Shown here: positions 12,398 to 22,754 of the stretch, in pieces
Numbering within the stretch: position 1 is the first letter of the stretch
Layout of the letters: each line of letters begins with the position of its first letter
Assembly: GCF_963678635.1 (NCBI RefSeq)
Contig: NC_087064.1
Span: 8,655,671-8,719,670, forward strand
Origin: Symsagittifera roscoffensis
Lineage: Eukaryota > Xenacoelomorpha > Acoela > Convolutidae
Length of the DNA: 64,000 bases
Direction: 5' to 3'
Position numbers and translations under genes: made by a program
The notes under the pieces: model-generated
What the model saw: only the letters and a program-made list of their open reading frames with translations
What the model was told of the DNA's origin: nothing
Databases searched by the model: none

Positions 12398-12807
12398 TGG
12401 AACCTGATCTAAACTACATTTTATGATTGGATAAATTAGATATTTTACCAATGTAAAGTATTTAATATTAACCAATCATGATCCATCTGACTAACAATCC
12501 ACTTATTTGTAAGTGCTGAAATTACTTGTAATTTCAGCACCAGAGAGATTTGAATTTAACTTAGAAATTAGTTGACTCTCCAAGAAGACTTCAGCAACCG
12601 CAATAAACCAGTATACCCTAGATCTATTGAGCCTAGCAGAGACTAGTTAAACAACCTGAGACTAGATAGTATAAGAGTAAGATTAGGATCGGTATTAGAC
12701 TAAGAAGTTGCACGAATCTATCCGGCCGAAAATAAGATAGCGTGACGAGCAGACGGTGTACCCTATCCGAAATTACTCTATGAGTTATACCCATCGGTCA
12801 TAACTCA
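12398..12807 (+). repeat. 5' LTR of copy 1 (410 bp)
   Basis: Starts TGGAACCTGATC and ends CATAACTCA; same sequence as 30900-31309. It contains a perfect 12-bp stem / 4-nt loop hairpin at 12513-12540, AATAAA at 12602-12607 (possible polyadenylation signal) and TATAAG at 12670 (possible TATA box). Sequence downstream of the TATA box is the likely R-U5 region. Confidence 0.93.
12513..12540 (+). promoter_or_regulatory. LTR hairpin, 12-bp perfect stem
   Basis: GTGCTGAAATTA, loop CTTG, TAATTTCAGCAC. The same hairpin lies at 31015-31042 and, with one A-to-G change still able to pair as G-U, at 49049-49076 in copy 2. It lies upstream of the presumed TATA box, so in RNA it would mainly be present near the 3' end. 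Confidence 0.6.
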
Positions 12808-12809
12808 TC

Positions 12810-12832
12810 TGGTGCGACCATAAGTCTCGAAC
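12810..12832 (+). promoter_or_regulatory. Primer-binding site
   Basis: TGGTGCGACC starts 2 nt after the 5' LTR, and the stretch ends in CTCGAAC, the complement of a tRNA T-loop. It is preserved in copy 2 (49346 onward). Counting from TGG to the T-loop gives one base fewer than a standard tRNA 3' half, so the primer tRNA could not be named with confidence. Confidence 0.7.
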
Positions 12833-12894
12833 AAGACCTTAATAGCTTAGAATTAACCAATAATAGATTAGAATTTAGACAAAACATTTACAAA

Positions 12895-13128
12895 ATGTTA
12901 TACGACAATAATTTAATCGAAATGTCTCTACGACTCAATAGATCAGAGCCAATATTCCGAACGATAACAGAACTACCCGGAATTGGAAGAAGACCTCGAA
13001 CCAGAGACGACATACGACAAAGCAGAAACTTACCATATAGTTATATGATAGTTCGGCAAAAGCCAGAACAAACTTTTGTATTTAGAATACTACTAGCAAT
13101 GAATTTAGATTTTCATTTGCAAACATAA
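12895..13128 (+). CDS. ORF0, small conserved basic protein (77 aa) in the leader
   Basis: First ATG after the primer-binding site. The predicted 77-residue product is rich in Arg and has no membrane segment or recognised motif. Its counterpart in copy 2 (49432-49665) has exactly the same length. By eye the two differ at eleven bases, nine of them synonymous, giving only an R-to-K and a V-to-I change; this ratio indicates selection on the protein. Position between PBS and gag is where complex retroviruses normally have only leader RNA. Possible roles: a regulatory or RNA-binding accessory protein, or the first coding exon of a spliced mRNA. No strong conserved splice donor was seen inside it. 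I do not recognise a family. Confidence 0.7.
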   Translation: MLYDNNLIEMSLRLNRSEPIFRTITELPGIGRRPRTRDDIRQSRNLPYSYMIVRQKPEQTFVFRILLAMNLDFHLQT

Positions 13129-14065
13129 AATGTTGAAGTCAATCTTCAAAATCATTAGAGGCGCTAAACAAAATTATTAATATACAATAACGATTGATAA
13201 AAAGATCTCAGATCGTTTTCCTAATTTCTGCAGTAATATACAAAACATGTTTAAAAAATATTTATTGAAAAAACAAAATAAAAATTAGTAGCATGACAAT
13301 AAATGGTTAGTAATTATAAATCATCCTGTTGTTCCAGCTTCATCACCTAAACATAACAGCATTCATAAGCTCACTAATATCATAAAAATACTAAATTTTT
13401 TCTTTACACAAATTTAAATCATTTTAAACTTAAATTCACTTAATTTTAAAATCAGATCATCAAGGCTTATCCTTGGATCTTAAATCATTTTCTATTTAAT
13501 TAAATTTAAAACTTGATCATCAAGGCCTATCCTTGGATCAAAAAGAACAACTTTGTTCTCCCCCACCCACTTAATTAGTGTCTAACGACCTCAAACGTCG
13601 ATTCACAATCCAACCCTTTCAAAAAAAAAAAAAAAACCCAGGACTAATAGAAATTTTTGAACAAAACTAATCATTCAAATTAGGATAAACAGTGAAGAAC
13701 TTCGGTTATTCATCCTTCACTTGATCCCCCCTCTTACCAGACCCAGGATAAATCTTAGACTTAGTAAGTTTAAAATAGTATCTAACGAACTACTCGCGTT
13801 CTAATTATACCTGAACCTTGTGGATCGATTTACTATTCTCCAACCCTGAACACAATCACTACCCTTAAGTAAGATTAAGTAAGTTAACACCTTAGCTTAT
13901 ACTAGCCACGAGAAAGTATAAAATCATTCTTCGGAATTGATATACTTTTCTCCCCAACCCTGAACAAATAGACCCAGGTTAGGCTAACAAAAAAATCGTA
14001 AGGACTAACAGTTTAAGCAAATAGAAATCATTTAACAACCTTTTGCACCCGTCATCCTAAACCTT
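13129..14065 (+). other. Long structured leader between ORF0 and ORF1
   Basis: About 940 nt without a long frame, yet well conserved in copy 2. It holds two tandem hairpins (13455-13479 and 13515-13539), candidate splice donors with GTAAGT/GTAAGA near 13756 and 13868-13882, and repeated 'ccaaccctgaac' and 'acccagg' phrases. It is a plausible location for packaging signals and for splice donors of subgenomic mRNAs. Confidence 0.5.
13455..13539 (+). promoter_or_regulatory. Tandem leader hairpins
   Basis: Two copies of GATCATCAAGG-cttat/cctat-CCTTGGATC, each able to form a 9-bp stem with a 2-nt bulge, 60 nt apart. Copy 2 has both at 49997-50021 and 50057-50081. Candidate packaging or dimerisation element; function inferred from position only. 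Confidence 0.45.
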
Positions 14066-14533
14066 ATGTCATTTAAAAACCTAGGAAATAAACAAACAAT
14101 CGTTTTACACAATTGTGAAATAGATAACAAAAAATACGACCTTGTAATCACACCTCATACACAAACAGTTGGATACATTAGAACAAAACGACAAACATTA
14201 AAGAGAAAAATAATAACTAAACAAAGACCAATAACACGAAAAAGATTTTCAAAAAATCGAAACGCATTTTCAGAATCAGAAACCAACAGTTTAGACGAAC
14301 TTTATAAACTAAAAGAATCAATAGATAAAAATTGCCCAATTCACGATCAATTATATTTCTCTGACTCAGAAACAACTTCAAATTCATCAAAAAGAGGAAA
14401 AAGAAGAATAAAAAAGCAGTATAAACACAAACCAGTACATTTATACAATTGGAATCAACCAATTAGACACATTGATAATTACATATTAACAGTCATCGAA
14501 CGAAAAAATGAGCTCAACGCACACCCCAGGTGA
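14066..14533 (+). CDS. ORF1, basic protein (155 aa) upstream of Gag
   Basis: Starts at an ATG and ends with a TGA 26 nt inside the Gag-Pol frame; Gag-Pol is in the +1 frame relative to it. The product carries several Lys/Arg clusters (KRQTLKRKIITKQRPITRKR; KRGKRRIKKQYKHK) and an acidic/serine patch between them, suggestive of nuclear localisation or RNA binding. Copy 2 (50598-51065) keeps the same length and the same overlap. About six of some eighteen base differences change an amino acid, so the frame is under constraint. No family recognised. It could be a Rev/Tat-like regulator or a separate N-terminal Gag-associated protein; both are guesses from composition and place. Confidence 0.72.
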   Translation: MSFKNLGNKQTIVLHNCEIDNKKYDLVITPHTQTVGYIRTKRQTLKRKIITKQRPITRKRFSKNRNAFSESETNSLDELYKLKESIDKNCPIHDQLYFSDSETTSNSSKRGKRRIKKQYKHKPVHLYNWNQPIRHIDNYILTVIERKNELNAHPR

Positions 14534-17500
14534 AGAAAGTCCAGATGATGATGATATCTTCCCCTTTATCGTAGATGCAACCACTGATAGAGGACAGCAT
14601 ATATTTTGCAAAAATTTACTCTTAAATTTGTTTGAACCCGGAATCAGTCCATGTAAAACAGAGTTCCCAGATGTAAAAATCAAAAGACAAATTATCGATC
14701 ACTATCTAAAAGATATATGTAACCTAACACAACAATACGGAATCTACTCCATAGAATTCAACTCACCAAATCAGAATCACAATAAATATATAATTCAAAC
14801 AGACGACCTTGATTTAGAATTTTCAAAAGTATTCTCAGAATATATAAAAAGCATCCAATATCATAACTCACAAAGAGCAAACTCCATATTCACCAATGAA
14901 GTTTTTGCGATAATATATAGTTATATATCGATATTAGAAAACGAAATCCAGATACCAAATGTCTCACCGACAGAAACATCTAAACATATAAGAGTACGAC
15001 ATGAAATCACACTACTCTCTAGTTTTCTAAATATAATTAAAGAAAATTTCACGAAAGATGAAGTTTCCCAACATACAAAACACGACTTACAAAAAATTTT
15101 GGCATGGTTCATAATAGATTATTTCACACATAATATTGATTTTATTTCACAAGCAAGAAAAAATTTTAGACCCCAAAACTCAAACGATGATACTGCCATC
15201 ACAGAACAATCAGACTATGTTTGGGACCCCGAATGGTCTCATCCCGCATTCATAAACTTCCCACAATCAATCTCAAGTCAAGCAATAAGTACGATATCTT
15301 ATGTAAGAGATTATGTAAGAGTAATACCATTAACCATTGATGCAACACCATTAAACTATAATACATTCTTACCCGATATGCAAAATAATAGTTTAAACTC
15401 TACAGTCATACACAATGAAAACCTCAATGGAACTAGGAATCTTACTCAACAAGATATCCAGACACCATCACACTTCATAAATGAAGAAATCGTACACACA
15501 ACAACTACACAACAAAGTATTTCACCAATACGTCCCAACTTAACAACACCAAGAAATAAAAACCCTTCACAAACACAGGTAACCTTACAATCAACCGTTA
15601 AACCTTCGGTTGCCCCAAAATATTCACACATGGATTACCAAACATACAGACCTATGACAATACCGCCAAAAACACGCAAAACGTTCACTAGAAACAATTT
15701 TGCAGACCATAATTATAATTACACACATCCATCAAAAACAAATTATCAACCGCGAAAAAATTTTAGTAATTATACAAGATCTCGAAACTGGGATAACTCA
15801 ATGGCACCACCTAATTCAGTAAATTTCCAAACAAATTTACATCCTCCACAGGATCGTAGTGAAAACTATCCATTTTTTCAACAAAATAAAAATAAAAAAC
15901 AAACATCTTATCAAATGGATTACTTATCCTCAGATGATGATTTCTTACAACCAGATATATTTGCACCCTATAATCAAGAATATCGTGGACAAGGAATACA
16001 GAAACCACATACACATCATAGAATTTTTTCTCCACAACCAATAGATACACAAAATCAACATCCAATTCAGCAACAAAACCCAATTAATACACAATCTTTT
16101 CAACCAATTCAGCAACAAAACCCAATGATTGCAAACTCGTACCAACCAACACAAATGCAAAATGAAATACCACTCCCATATTATCTTCAACAACACGAAA
16201 TAACAAGAAATCAACTTTCAAATTTTTCTCAAATGCCAAATGCAGCAGAATCATTACAAATGACAATGAATCCATACCTTATGGGTGGATCATCAATAAC
16301 ATCAAATAAACCTTTAATGGTATTCACAGGAACAGACCCTGAATATTCTGTAGAAGACTATTTAAATGCAGTAACAGCAAATTTGATTTTAAATATAGGA
16401 CCTGAACCAATTAATACGCCACTACATCAAAACTGGATACATCGACGCACAGCGTTGATACAAACAACTTTAGATGGCGCAGCCCAAAAATGGTTTTCAG
16501 TATTGCCTATAGAAATAAAATCAAATTGGAAAAGATTTACACAAGAATTTTCAAAAATGTTTGACTCCGAAAGAAACAAACAACAACAAAGAGTTTTATG
16601 TAATGAAATTCGCAGATTACCAAACGAAACCATCAAGCAATTAGCAGTACGAATCGAAACACTAGTTCGAAAAGCATATTCATTAAATACACATGACTAT
16701 AAAAACACAAAGATGACAGAAATCTTAATGATGACCTTAACACCGCAATTAAGAAAAATAGCAATAAAAAAGAGAGCATCCCATCCTTCTTCAATTCGAG
16801 AACCCGATTTAGATTTTCGAAAACTAGTAGACAAACTAGAACAAGCAGAAATCACAATGAAACTTGAAGAAACGGAAAATCTGAAATTACAATACGTTAA
16901 CAGAATTGAAACAGCTTCCACAAATATAAACAATATACAGGAATCAGATACAGACCTCGTTGAAAAAATCACTGAAATACTCAATATTTACGAAAAACAC
17001 CCAAACTTTAAAGGCAAACCATCTTTCAAAAAATGGTGTAATTATTGCCGACGATACGGACATAGTGATTCTGAATGTAGACAAAAACAGCAAGACAAAC
17101 AAAATAAACCTCAAAAATATAAAGAACCAAATAAATCATTCTATCAATACATGAAAAAAGATCAAAATCTACCGAACAAAACTGTGTACAGCAACAACAG
17201 TTCAGGAAAACCACTCCCGAACAATACAAATTATACAAGGAATCAATCACCATATAACTCAATTTATAGAGGAAGATCACCAGAACGAAGAAACACGCAA
17301 AATTCATCACAAAATCACTACAATAGACCAAATAGTCGAAATAACTATTCCAGACCAAATTCAAATACACAACGATTTGTTTCTAGATCTAATTCCCAAT
17401 CAAGAAATAATTACTATCCAAACAATCAATCACGAAATTCATCATACAATAGAAATAGAAACTACTCCAATAATCGGAATAGAAGTTATTCAAACAACCG

Positions 17501-19727
17501 AAACCAGAATTACCCGAACAATCAATCAAGGAATAATTCATATAATAGATCGAACTATAACAGACCAAACAATAATTACCAAAATAGATCGCGAAATAAT
17601 TCACAAAATCGACACTCAAGTTATAATAATCGTTATAGAAATTATTCCCAGTCACCACACCGGAATAATAATAACTATAATAATTCTAATAATCGCCACA
17701 GAAGTAGTACACCTAAACATCAAAGACATATCAATCAAGTACAATCTAATCCAGAAACAACATCAGACCCTCCAGGTATTGATGACACAGTAACTGATAC
17801 GTTACAACTCAATCAAATAAACTGTGGATCATCAGATTCAGAAAGCGATGCAAAAAACACTCTCTCCATCAATATGATAAAAGTCGAAAATGACTATGAA
17901 CCTGTTATATTTGAACAACTTTTTTCATCACACATATATGAGAATCAATCAGAACTCCTTCACAATTATTATATTGAACCCGTCCATTCCACACCGACGA
18001 CACAAAAAACTAATGAAATTAACACTACAAATCAATCCAATGAGAACGAAAAAACAAAATGCTTGAATACAAATCACATCTATCAAAACATACAAAAAGA
18101 ACAACCCAAAGAAAAAATTTGGACAATACCATTTCTTTTAGAAAGTCCAAGAAGCAAAGAATTTCAACCACCAGATCTTGAAATTGATTTTTTAATTGAT
18201 TCAGGAGCAGAATCAAATATAATAAACATTCCCACATGGAATGAAATAAAAACCTTACACCCAAAGCTAACACCTCTTGAAACCTCCAGCAAACTAGCAA
18301 CAGCACAAGGATCAACATTAATAAACTACGGAAAAATTCAATTATTTCTTCTCCCCACAAGAACAATGGAACGAAACAAAATTTTAACCAAACCATTTAA
18401 ACAAATATTCCATATCACTGATATTAAATATAATATCATTGGAATACCATTTATCTCTAAATATATACCAACAATCAACATATTGAATAGTAAAATATTA
18501 ATCAAAGATAAATATACAAAAACAAAAGACACATCCCTAACATTTTTTCAAAGATTAAATAAACAACCACCATTCTTTTCAAAATTTTATCCAATATATA
18601 ACCAACAAAGAAAACACCTGAAACCACTATCAGGAAAGATCTATAATTTTTCAATCAAACCAGTTCACCAATATGATAAAAAACAAAACAAACAAAAATT
18701 TTATATGTCAGATTTTGAATTCAAACCTATTCATAAGTTTTTCAAAATCACAATCTCATCAATAAAATATTTGAAAAACTCGAATTCAGATATTATTTCC
18801 TTACATGTATACAACAATACACCTTACCAAGTAACATTATTTTTAGGACTTTTAGACTATTGCGAAACCAACGCTACAATATCACCAATACACGAAAAAG
18901 CATATCGTGTAAATAATATACTCCAATTACTAGATATTTGCCAATCAACAATCCTTAATGAAGAATTATCTATAAATAAAATAATAAGTAACGAAAACAG
19001 AAATACGGATTATTTCACAAAAACCCCATATTTCAAACCTACATTCAACATAAGTAACTACACAGAGAATCAAAAGAAATTTTTAACAATGTTTAATTTC
19101 CAACATTCACAAATAACACAAGACGAATTTGAAAAACTAGCCAAACAACTAATTAAATATTCATCAGTCTATGCAACATCCAAATTTGATGTTGGCAAAA
19201 TCAGCTCATCACTACATCTCCCATTAAAACCAGACGCAGTTTTCAAAAAACAAAGAGCAAGTAAAGTACCAATTCACTTACACGATAAAGTAAACAGATT
19301 ACTCGACATTTTAGAACAATACAACATTATATCACCAGTAAACAAAGAAGAACAACCAAAAGGCAACACATTTATCAACCCTGTTATCATTCTAGCCAAA
19401 GGAGAATCATTGAAAATTGTTCTCGATGCTAGATACCTCAACTCACTCATAGATGAATCAAAGTGTAATTGGCCTATTGAACCAATACAAGTTATTTTAA
19501 CAAAAATAAACGGAAAATATTTTACAACCGCAGATATGAATAGTGCATACAATCAAATGCCATTAGATGAACAATCACGACGCTTAACACAATTTGTTAT
19601 TGGAAACCAACAATACGAATTCAACCGCTTATTCTATGGAATATCCATAGGACCAGCAGCATTTTCAGCTTTTATGAGCAAAATTTTTCGACCACTAATA
19701 CTCAAAAAAACGCAATCACCTATTTAG
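14508..19727 (+). CDS. gag-pol: Gag-Pol polyprotein, 5' part (Gag, protease, N-terminal RT), frame broken just before the RT active site
   Basis: One continuous frame fuses Gag to Pol. Residues 1 to about 590 form a long N-terminal region without a recognised domain, ending in Gln/Asn/Pro-rich sequence. About 592-790 is a capsid-like helical domain of the retrotransposon Gag type. A CCHC zinc knuckle (C-x2-C-x4-H-x4-C) starts at about residue 844. About 898-1078 is an Asn/Arg/Ser-rich low-complexity tail, probably RNA-binding. The aspartic protease motif DSGA is at about 1231. RT begins near 1590, with the first catalytic Asp (TADMNSAY) at about 1676. An A-run at 19704-19710 is one base short relative to copy 2, so translation ends at 19727 just before the YLDD box. 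The start ATG overlaps the end of ORF1. Confidence 0.9.
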   Translation: MSSTHTPGEESPDDDDIFPFIVDATTDRGQHIFCKNLLLNLFEPGISPCKTEFPDVKIKRQIIDHYLKDICNLTQQYGIYSIEFNSPNQNHNKYIIQTDDLDLEFSKVFSEYIKSIQYHNSQRANSIFTNEVFAIIYSYISILENEIQIPNVSPTETSKHIRVRHEITLLSSFLNIIKENFTKDEVSQHTKHDLQKILAWFIIDYFTHNIDFISQARKNFRPQNSNDDTAITEQSDYVWDPEWSHPAFINFPQSISSQAISTISYVRDYVRVIPLTIDATPLNYNTFLPDMQNNSLNSTVIHNENLNGTRNLTQQDIQTPSHFINEEIVHTTTTQQSISPIRPNLTTPRNKNPSQTQVTLQSTVKPSVAPKYSHMDYQTYRPMTIPPKTRKTFTRNNFADHNYNYTHPSKTNYQPRKNFSNYTRSRNWDNSMAPPNSVNFQTNLHPPQDRSENYPFFQQNKNKKQTSYQMDYLSSDDDFLQPDIFAPYNQEYRGQGIQKPHTHHRIFSPQPIDTQNQHPIQQQNPINTQSFQPIQQQNPMIANSYQPTQMQNEIPLPYYLQQHEITRNQLSNFSQMPNAAESLQMTMNPYLMGGSSITSNKPLMVFTGTDPEYSVEDYLNAVTANLILNIGPEPINTPLHQNWIHRRTALIQTTLDGAAQKWFSVLPIEIKSNWKRFTQEFSKMFDSERNKQQQRVLCNEIRRLPNETIKQLAVRIETLVRKAYSLNTHDYKNTKMTEILMMTLTPQLRKIAIKKRASHPSSIREPDLDFRKLVDKLEQAEITMKLEETENLKLQYVNRIETASTNINNIQESDTDLVEKITEILNIYEKHPNFKGKPSFKKWCNYCRRYGHSDSECRQKQQDKQNKPQKYKEPNKSFYQYMKKDQNLPNKTVYSNNSSGKPLPNNTNYTRNQSPYNSIYRGRSPERRNTQNSSQNHYNRPNSRNNYSRPNSNTQRFVSRSNSQSRNNYYPNNQSRNSSYNRNRNYSNNRNRSYSNNRNQNYPNNQSRNNSYNRSNYNRPNNNYQNRSRNNSQNRHSSYNNRYRNYSQSPHRNNNNYNNSNNRHRSSTPKHQRHINQVQSNPETTSDPPGIDDTVTDTLQLNQINCGSSDSESDAKNTLSINMIKVENDYEPVIFEQLFSSHIYENQSELLHNYYIEPVHSTPTTQKTNEINTTNQSNENEKTKCLNTNHIYQNIQKEQPKEKIWTIPFLLESPRSKEFQPPDLEIDFLIDSGAESNIINIPTWNEIKTLHPKLTPLETSSKLATAQGSTLINYGKIQLFLLPTRTMERNKILTKPFKQIFHITDIKYNIIGIPFISKYIPTINILNSKILIKDKYTKTKDTSLTFFQRLNKQPPFFSKFYPIYNQQRKHLKPLSGKIYNFSIKPVHQYDKKQNKQKFYMSDFEFKPIHKFFKITISSIKYLKNSNSDIISLHVYNNTPYQVTLFLGLLDYCETNATISPIHEKAYRVNNILQLLDICQSTILNEELSINKIISNENRNTDYFTKTPYFKPTFNISNYTENQKKFLTMFNFQHSQITQDEFEKLAKQLIKYSSVYATSKFDVGKISSSLHLPLKPDAVFKKQRASKVPIHLHDKVNRLLDILEQYNIISPVNKEEQPKGNTFINPVIILAKGESLKIVLDARYLNSLIDESKCNWPIEPIQVILTKINGKYFTTADMNSAYNQMPLDEQSRRLTQFVIGNQQYEFNRLFYGISIGPAAFSAFMSKIFRPLILKKTQSPI

Positions 19728-22468
19728 ACGATGTTTTTATGCAATCACAGACAAAAGAGGAAATGTTCAATGTTTTAGAACAATACCACCAAATACTTCA
19801 GAACGAAAATCTGAAGGCCGCCCCCGATAAATTACACTTCTTTTTGACAAGAGTTAAATTCTTAGGACATAATATAGAAAGAAAAACAATCACTCCATTG
19901 AAATCACGTATAGACGCTATTCAAAAACTCCAACCACCAACAAATAAAAAGAAAATCCAAGAATTCCTTGGAATGTTAAACTTTTTAAGCAAATATGTTT
20001 ATAAAATGCAATTATATCTACGACCATTCTATAATATACTTAGACAACAAAATAATTTTGAATGGAATACAGAACATCAAGCACGATTTGAAGAAATTAA
20101 AAAACTTCTAACTGAACAAATTTCAAACACAATTCCAGACTCAAATCAACCATTTTATGCAATGTGCGATGCTTCGAACTTTGGCATCGGCGCAGCATTA
20201 TTACAATCACATAATGGTACAAATAAAATGAACCTCATATCAGCAAATTCTCGATTATTCACTCAAGCAGAGCTACGACTCTCAACTCTAATGAGAGAAT
20301 GTACAGCCATAATATATACACTAACAGAATACGAATTTCTGATACTTGGATCAAAACATCCCACAGTTCTATTCACAGACCATAAACCAATTATCTTTCT
20401 TTTTACACAAAAGTCTAATCCAAACCACCGAGTTTATAGATTTCAACTAATTTTAATGAAATTCCCAAACTTACATATAGTTTGGACCGCAGGAAAAAAT
20501 CTTGCATTACCAGACACATTAAGTCGAAATACGCCACCTGAATTACTTACACGTAAAACCACAGTTGAAATACCCAAAAATATAAAATTCTACCTTGCAG
20601 AAAATGAAACATCACCCCGATTGGAATGCAAATATGCAGTAAAAACTGACGTTGAACAATCACAAATAAACAATCTACAACACTTCCCACTTTATTTAGA
20701 TTGTCAAAATAATCACTATGAAGTTGATCTACTTGGAACATCAACTTTTAAAGCAATCCCATATTCACAATGGATAAAAAATAACAGCCAACAAAAAAGA
20801 GTAAAACCACACTCGCATAAAAAAGACCGTTTTCCACTAATTGAAAAAGAAAATTTAACTGATAAAATAAACTTATCAGGACCACAAACAAACGATTCAA
20901 AATACACAATAAATCAAGTTTTTGACCTCCATGACCCACTTGATACAATACCCTTATCTAAATTAGAAATTGAAAACATTTTTCTCCCCCCAACAGAAAC
21001 AATTATAATTTCAACACTGAAACAATATCAAAACCTTGACCCAGTAATTCGACAACTGAAATCATGGCACAAATATAAAACTAAACCTATCAAAGCAGAT
21101 TCAACTATTCTAGGAAACAAAACACTCCTCCGATATTTTCGAAAATTCAATAATACAACAATTAACGAAAACACAGACCTTCTAGAATACAAACTAAATG
21201 AATCTACAGTTCCCTGTCTCCCTTTAAGTATGATTTTCATAGCTTTTAATATTTCACATACACAAAATATTAAAGGACACTCTGGATCAGAGAAAACATA
21301 TTCAAATTTTATACAAAACTTTTATTTCCCAAATGCACCAATTTGGATAAAAGTACTATGCAATGACTGTATAGTATGTCAACTGAATAAACCTTACCCA
21401 AATCAAAAGCAAATAGCACAAAAACAAGATTTTAAAGGACAAAGTTTGTACTTTAATCATCGTATCTCATTTGATACCAAAGGACCAATTTCACCCTCAT
21501 CCGAAGGAAACTCCTACATTATGGTAATTGTTGACGCATTTACACATTATGTAGCACTTAACCCAGTACCACATTGTAACGCTTATTACGCTTACACAAC
21601 ACTCTATGAACACTGGATAGCAAAAATCGGACTACCAGAAATTTTAGTTACAGACAACGGTACAGAATTCATAAATAATGAAATCATCACACTATGTCAT
21701 TTATATAACATTAAACACAAACCACGTACATCTCACGCACCTTGGACAAACGGCTTAGTCGAAGGTATGAACCGTTCATTACAAGAATATCTCAGATGTA
21801 TCATCAATGGCAATGATACAAGATATACCGAATGGTCAGCAGATGTAAAACTATTTCCCTTAGCATATAATTCACAAATCACGACAACTTTAGGAATGTC
21901 ACCATATGAAATGGTTTCTAACCAAAAGCCACGCAAACCAATAAGGTTTACAGCAAACTCTCATAAAAACGCACAAGGTTATTGTCAACCAAATAAAGAC
22001 TCAATTTGCGATAACCTACCATTACATACACACGATGAAGATCATTTTCATCACCCACAAATTCTTAAATTAGCCTCCGGTACACACACCGAATGGATTT
22101 TAAATAGAGATAAAAAACACAATGAAATTTATCAAAAAGTAACAAAAAAATTGTTACAAAGGCAAAATATTAACGACCAAATTAATTCACGCTTTACACC
22201 AGCCACCGATTTAAAAATTGGAACATTTGTCTTAATACCCAATTTTAATACTCAAAAAGGAATTTCAAAAAAATTACAACCCCTTCGTAAAGGACCATAC
22301 CAAATAATTGCAAAACACACTGACGTCACATATAAAATCACCGACTCAGACAAAAAAGAAATCGTTCAACACCGAAATAACCTATTACCTTATTATCCAA
22401 AAGAATACGCACTCCGCGAACTAACTCAATTATATTCTTTTACAGGTTTTAGAAGTTATTCAAAATGA
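19711..22468 (+). CDS. pol: Pol, 3' part (RT active site, RNase H, integrase), out of frame with 5' part
   Basis: This frame resumes after the one-base loss and starts with the RT YLDD box at 19721-19732. RT thumb follows (FLGMLNFLSKYVYK), then RNase H (CDASNFGIGAALLQ, near 20168). The integrase has an HHCC zinc-binding domain at about 21255-21380, then the D,D-35-E core: Asp near 21473, Asp in TDNGTEF near 21652, Glu in LVEGMNRSL near 21762. A C-terminal GPY motif lies near 22296. Such an integrase inserts the element's cDNA; all catalytic residues are present. A second, +1 frame break near 22450-22457 truncates the tail at 22468 compared with copy 2. The frame itself has no ATG before 19739, so this part is silent unless the break is an assembly error in the A-run. 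Confidence 0.88.
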
Positions 22469-22754
22469 CCCACATACGGAAAATACAACAAAGGAACAAA
22501 TTGATATTCACCTCGGAAATCAAAATACAAAATCAACCACCACAAAAAACAATACAAAAAAGCTAGATCAAAATACTTCTCAAAAAGAAAGAAAAAGTAG
22601 AAAAATGACAGAACAAATAATACCCCAAGAACAAATCGACAAATCAGAACATAGAGAGTCTTCACGACTTAGAAATCAACCACGTAAAAATTATAAATTA
22701 TTCAGCCCACAATCTAAAATATTAAAGAAAGTTGAATTTCAAAAACAACTTTAA
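22456..22754 (+). pseudogene. Detached C-terminal tail of Pol
   Basis: After a one-base gain near 22450-22457 the sequence continues to match, in another frame, the Lys/Gln-rich tail found at the end of Pol in copy 2, and reaches a stop at 22752-22754 at the corresponding place. It has no start of its own. Confidence 0.6.

Noticed and set aside
14497..14510. A AAA AAT slippery site joining ORF1 to Gag-Pol
   Set aside because: A -1 slip there would enter the wrong frame; Gag-Pol is +1 relative to ORF1. A coupled start at the overlapping ATG is simpler.
15446..18532. Minus-strand ORFs within Gag-Pol
   Set aside because: They follow the A-rich codon pattern of the plus-strand gene and have no independent protein character; they are shadows.
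19704..19740. Programmed -1 or +1 frameshift inside RT
   Set aside because: Copy 2 reads straight through this position in one frame, so the shift in copy 1 is a mutation or an error in an A-run.
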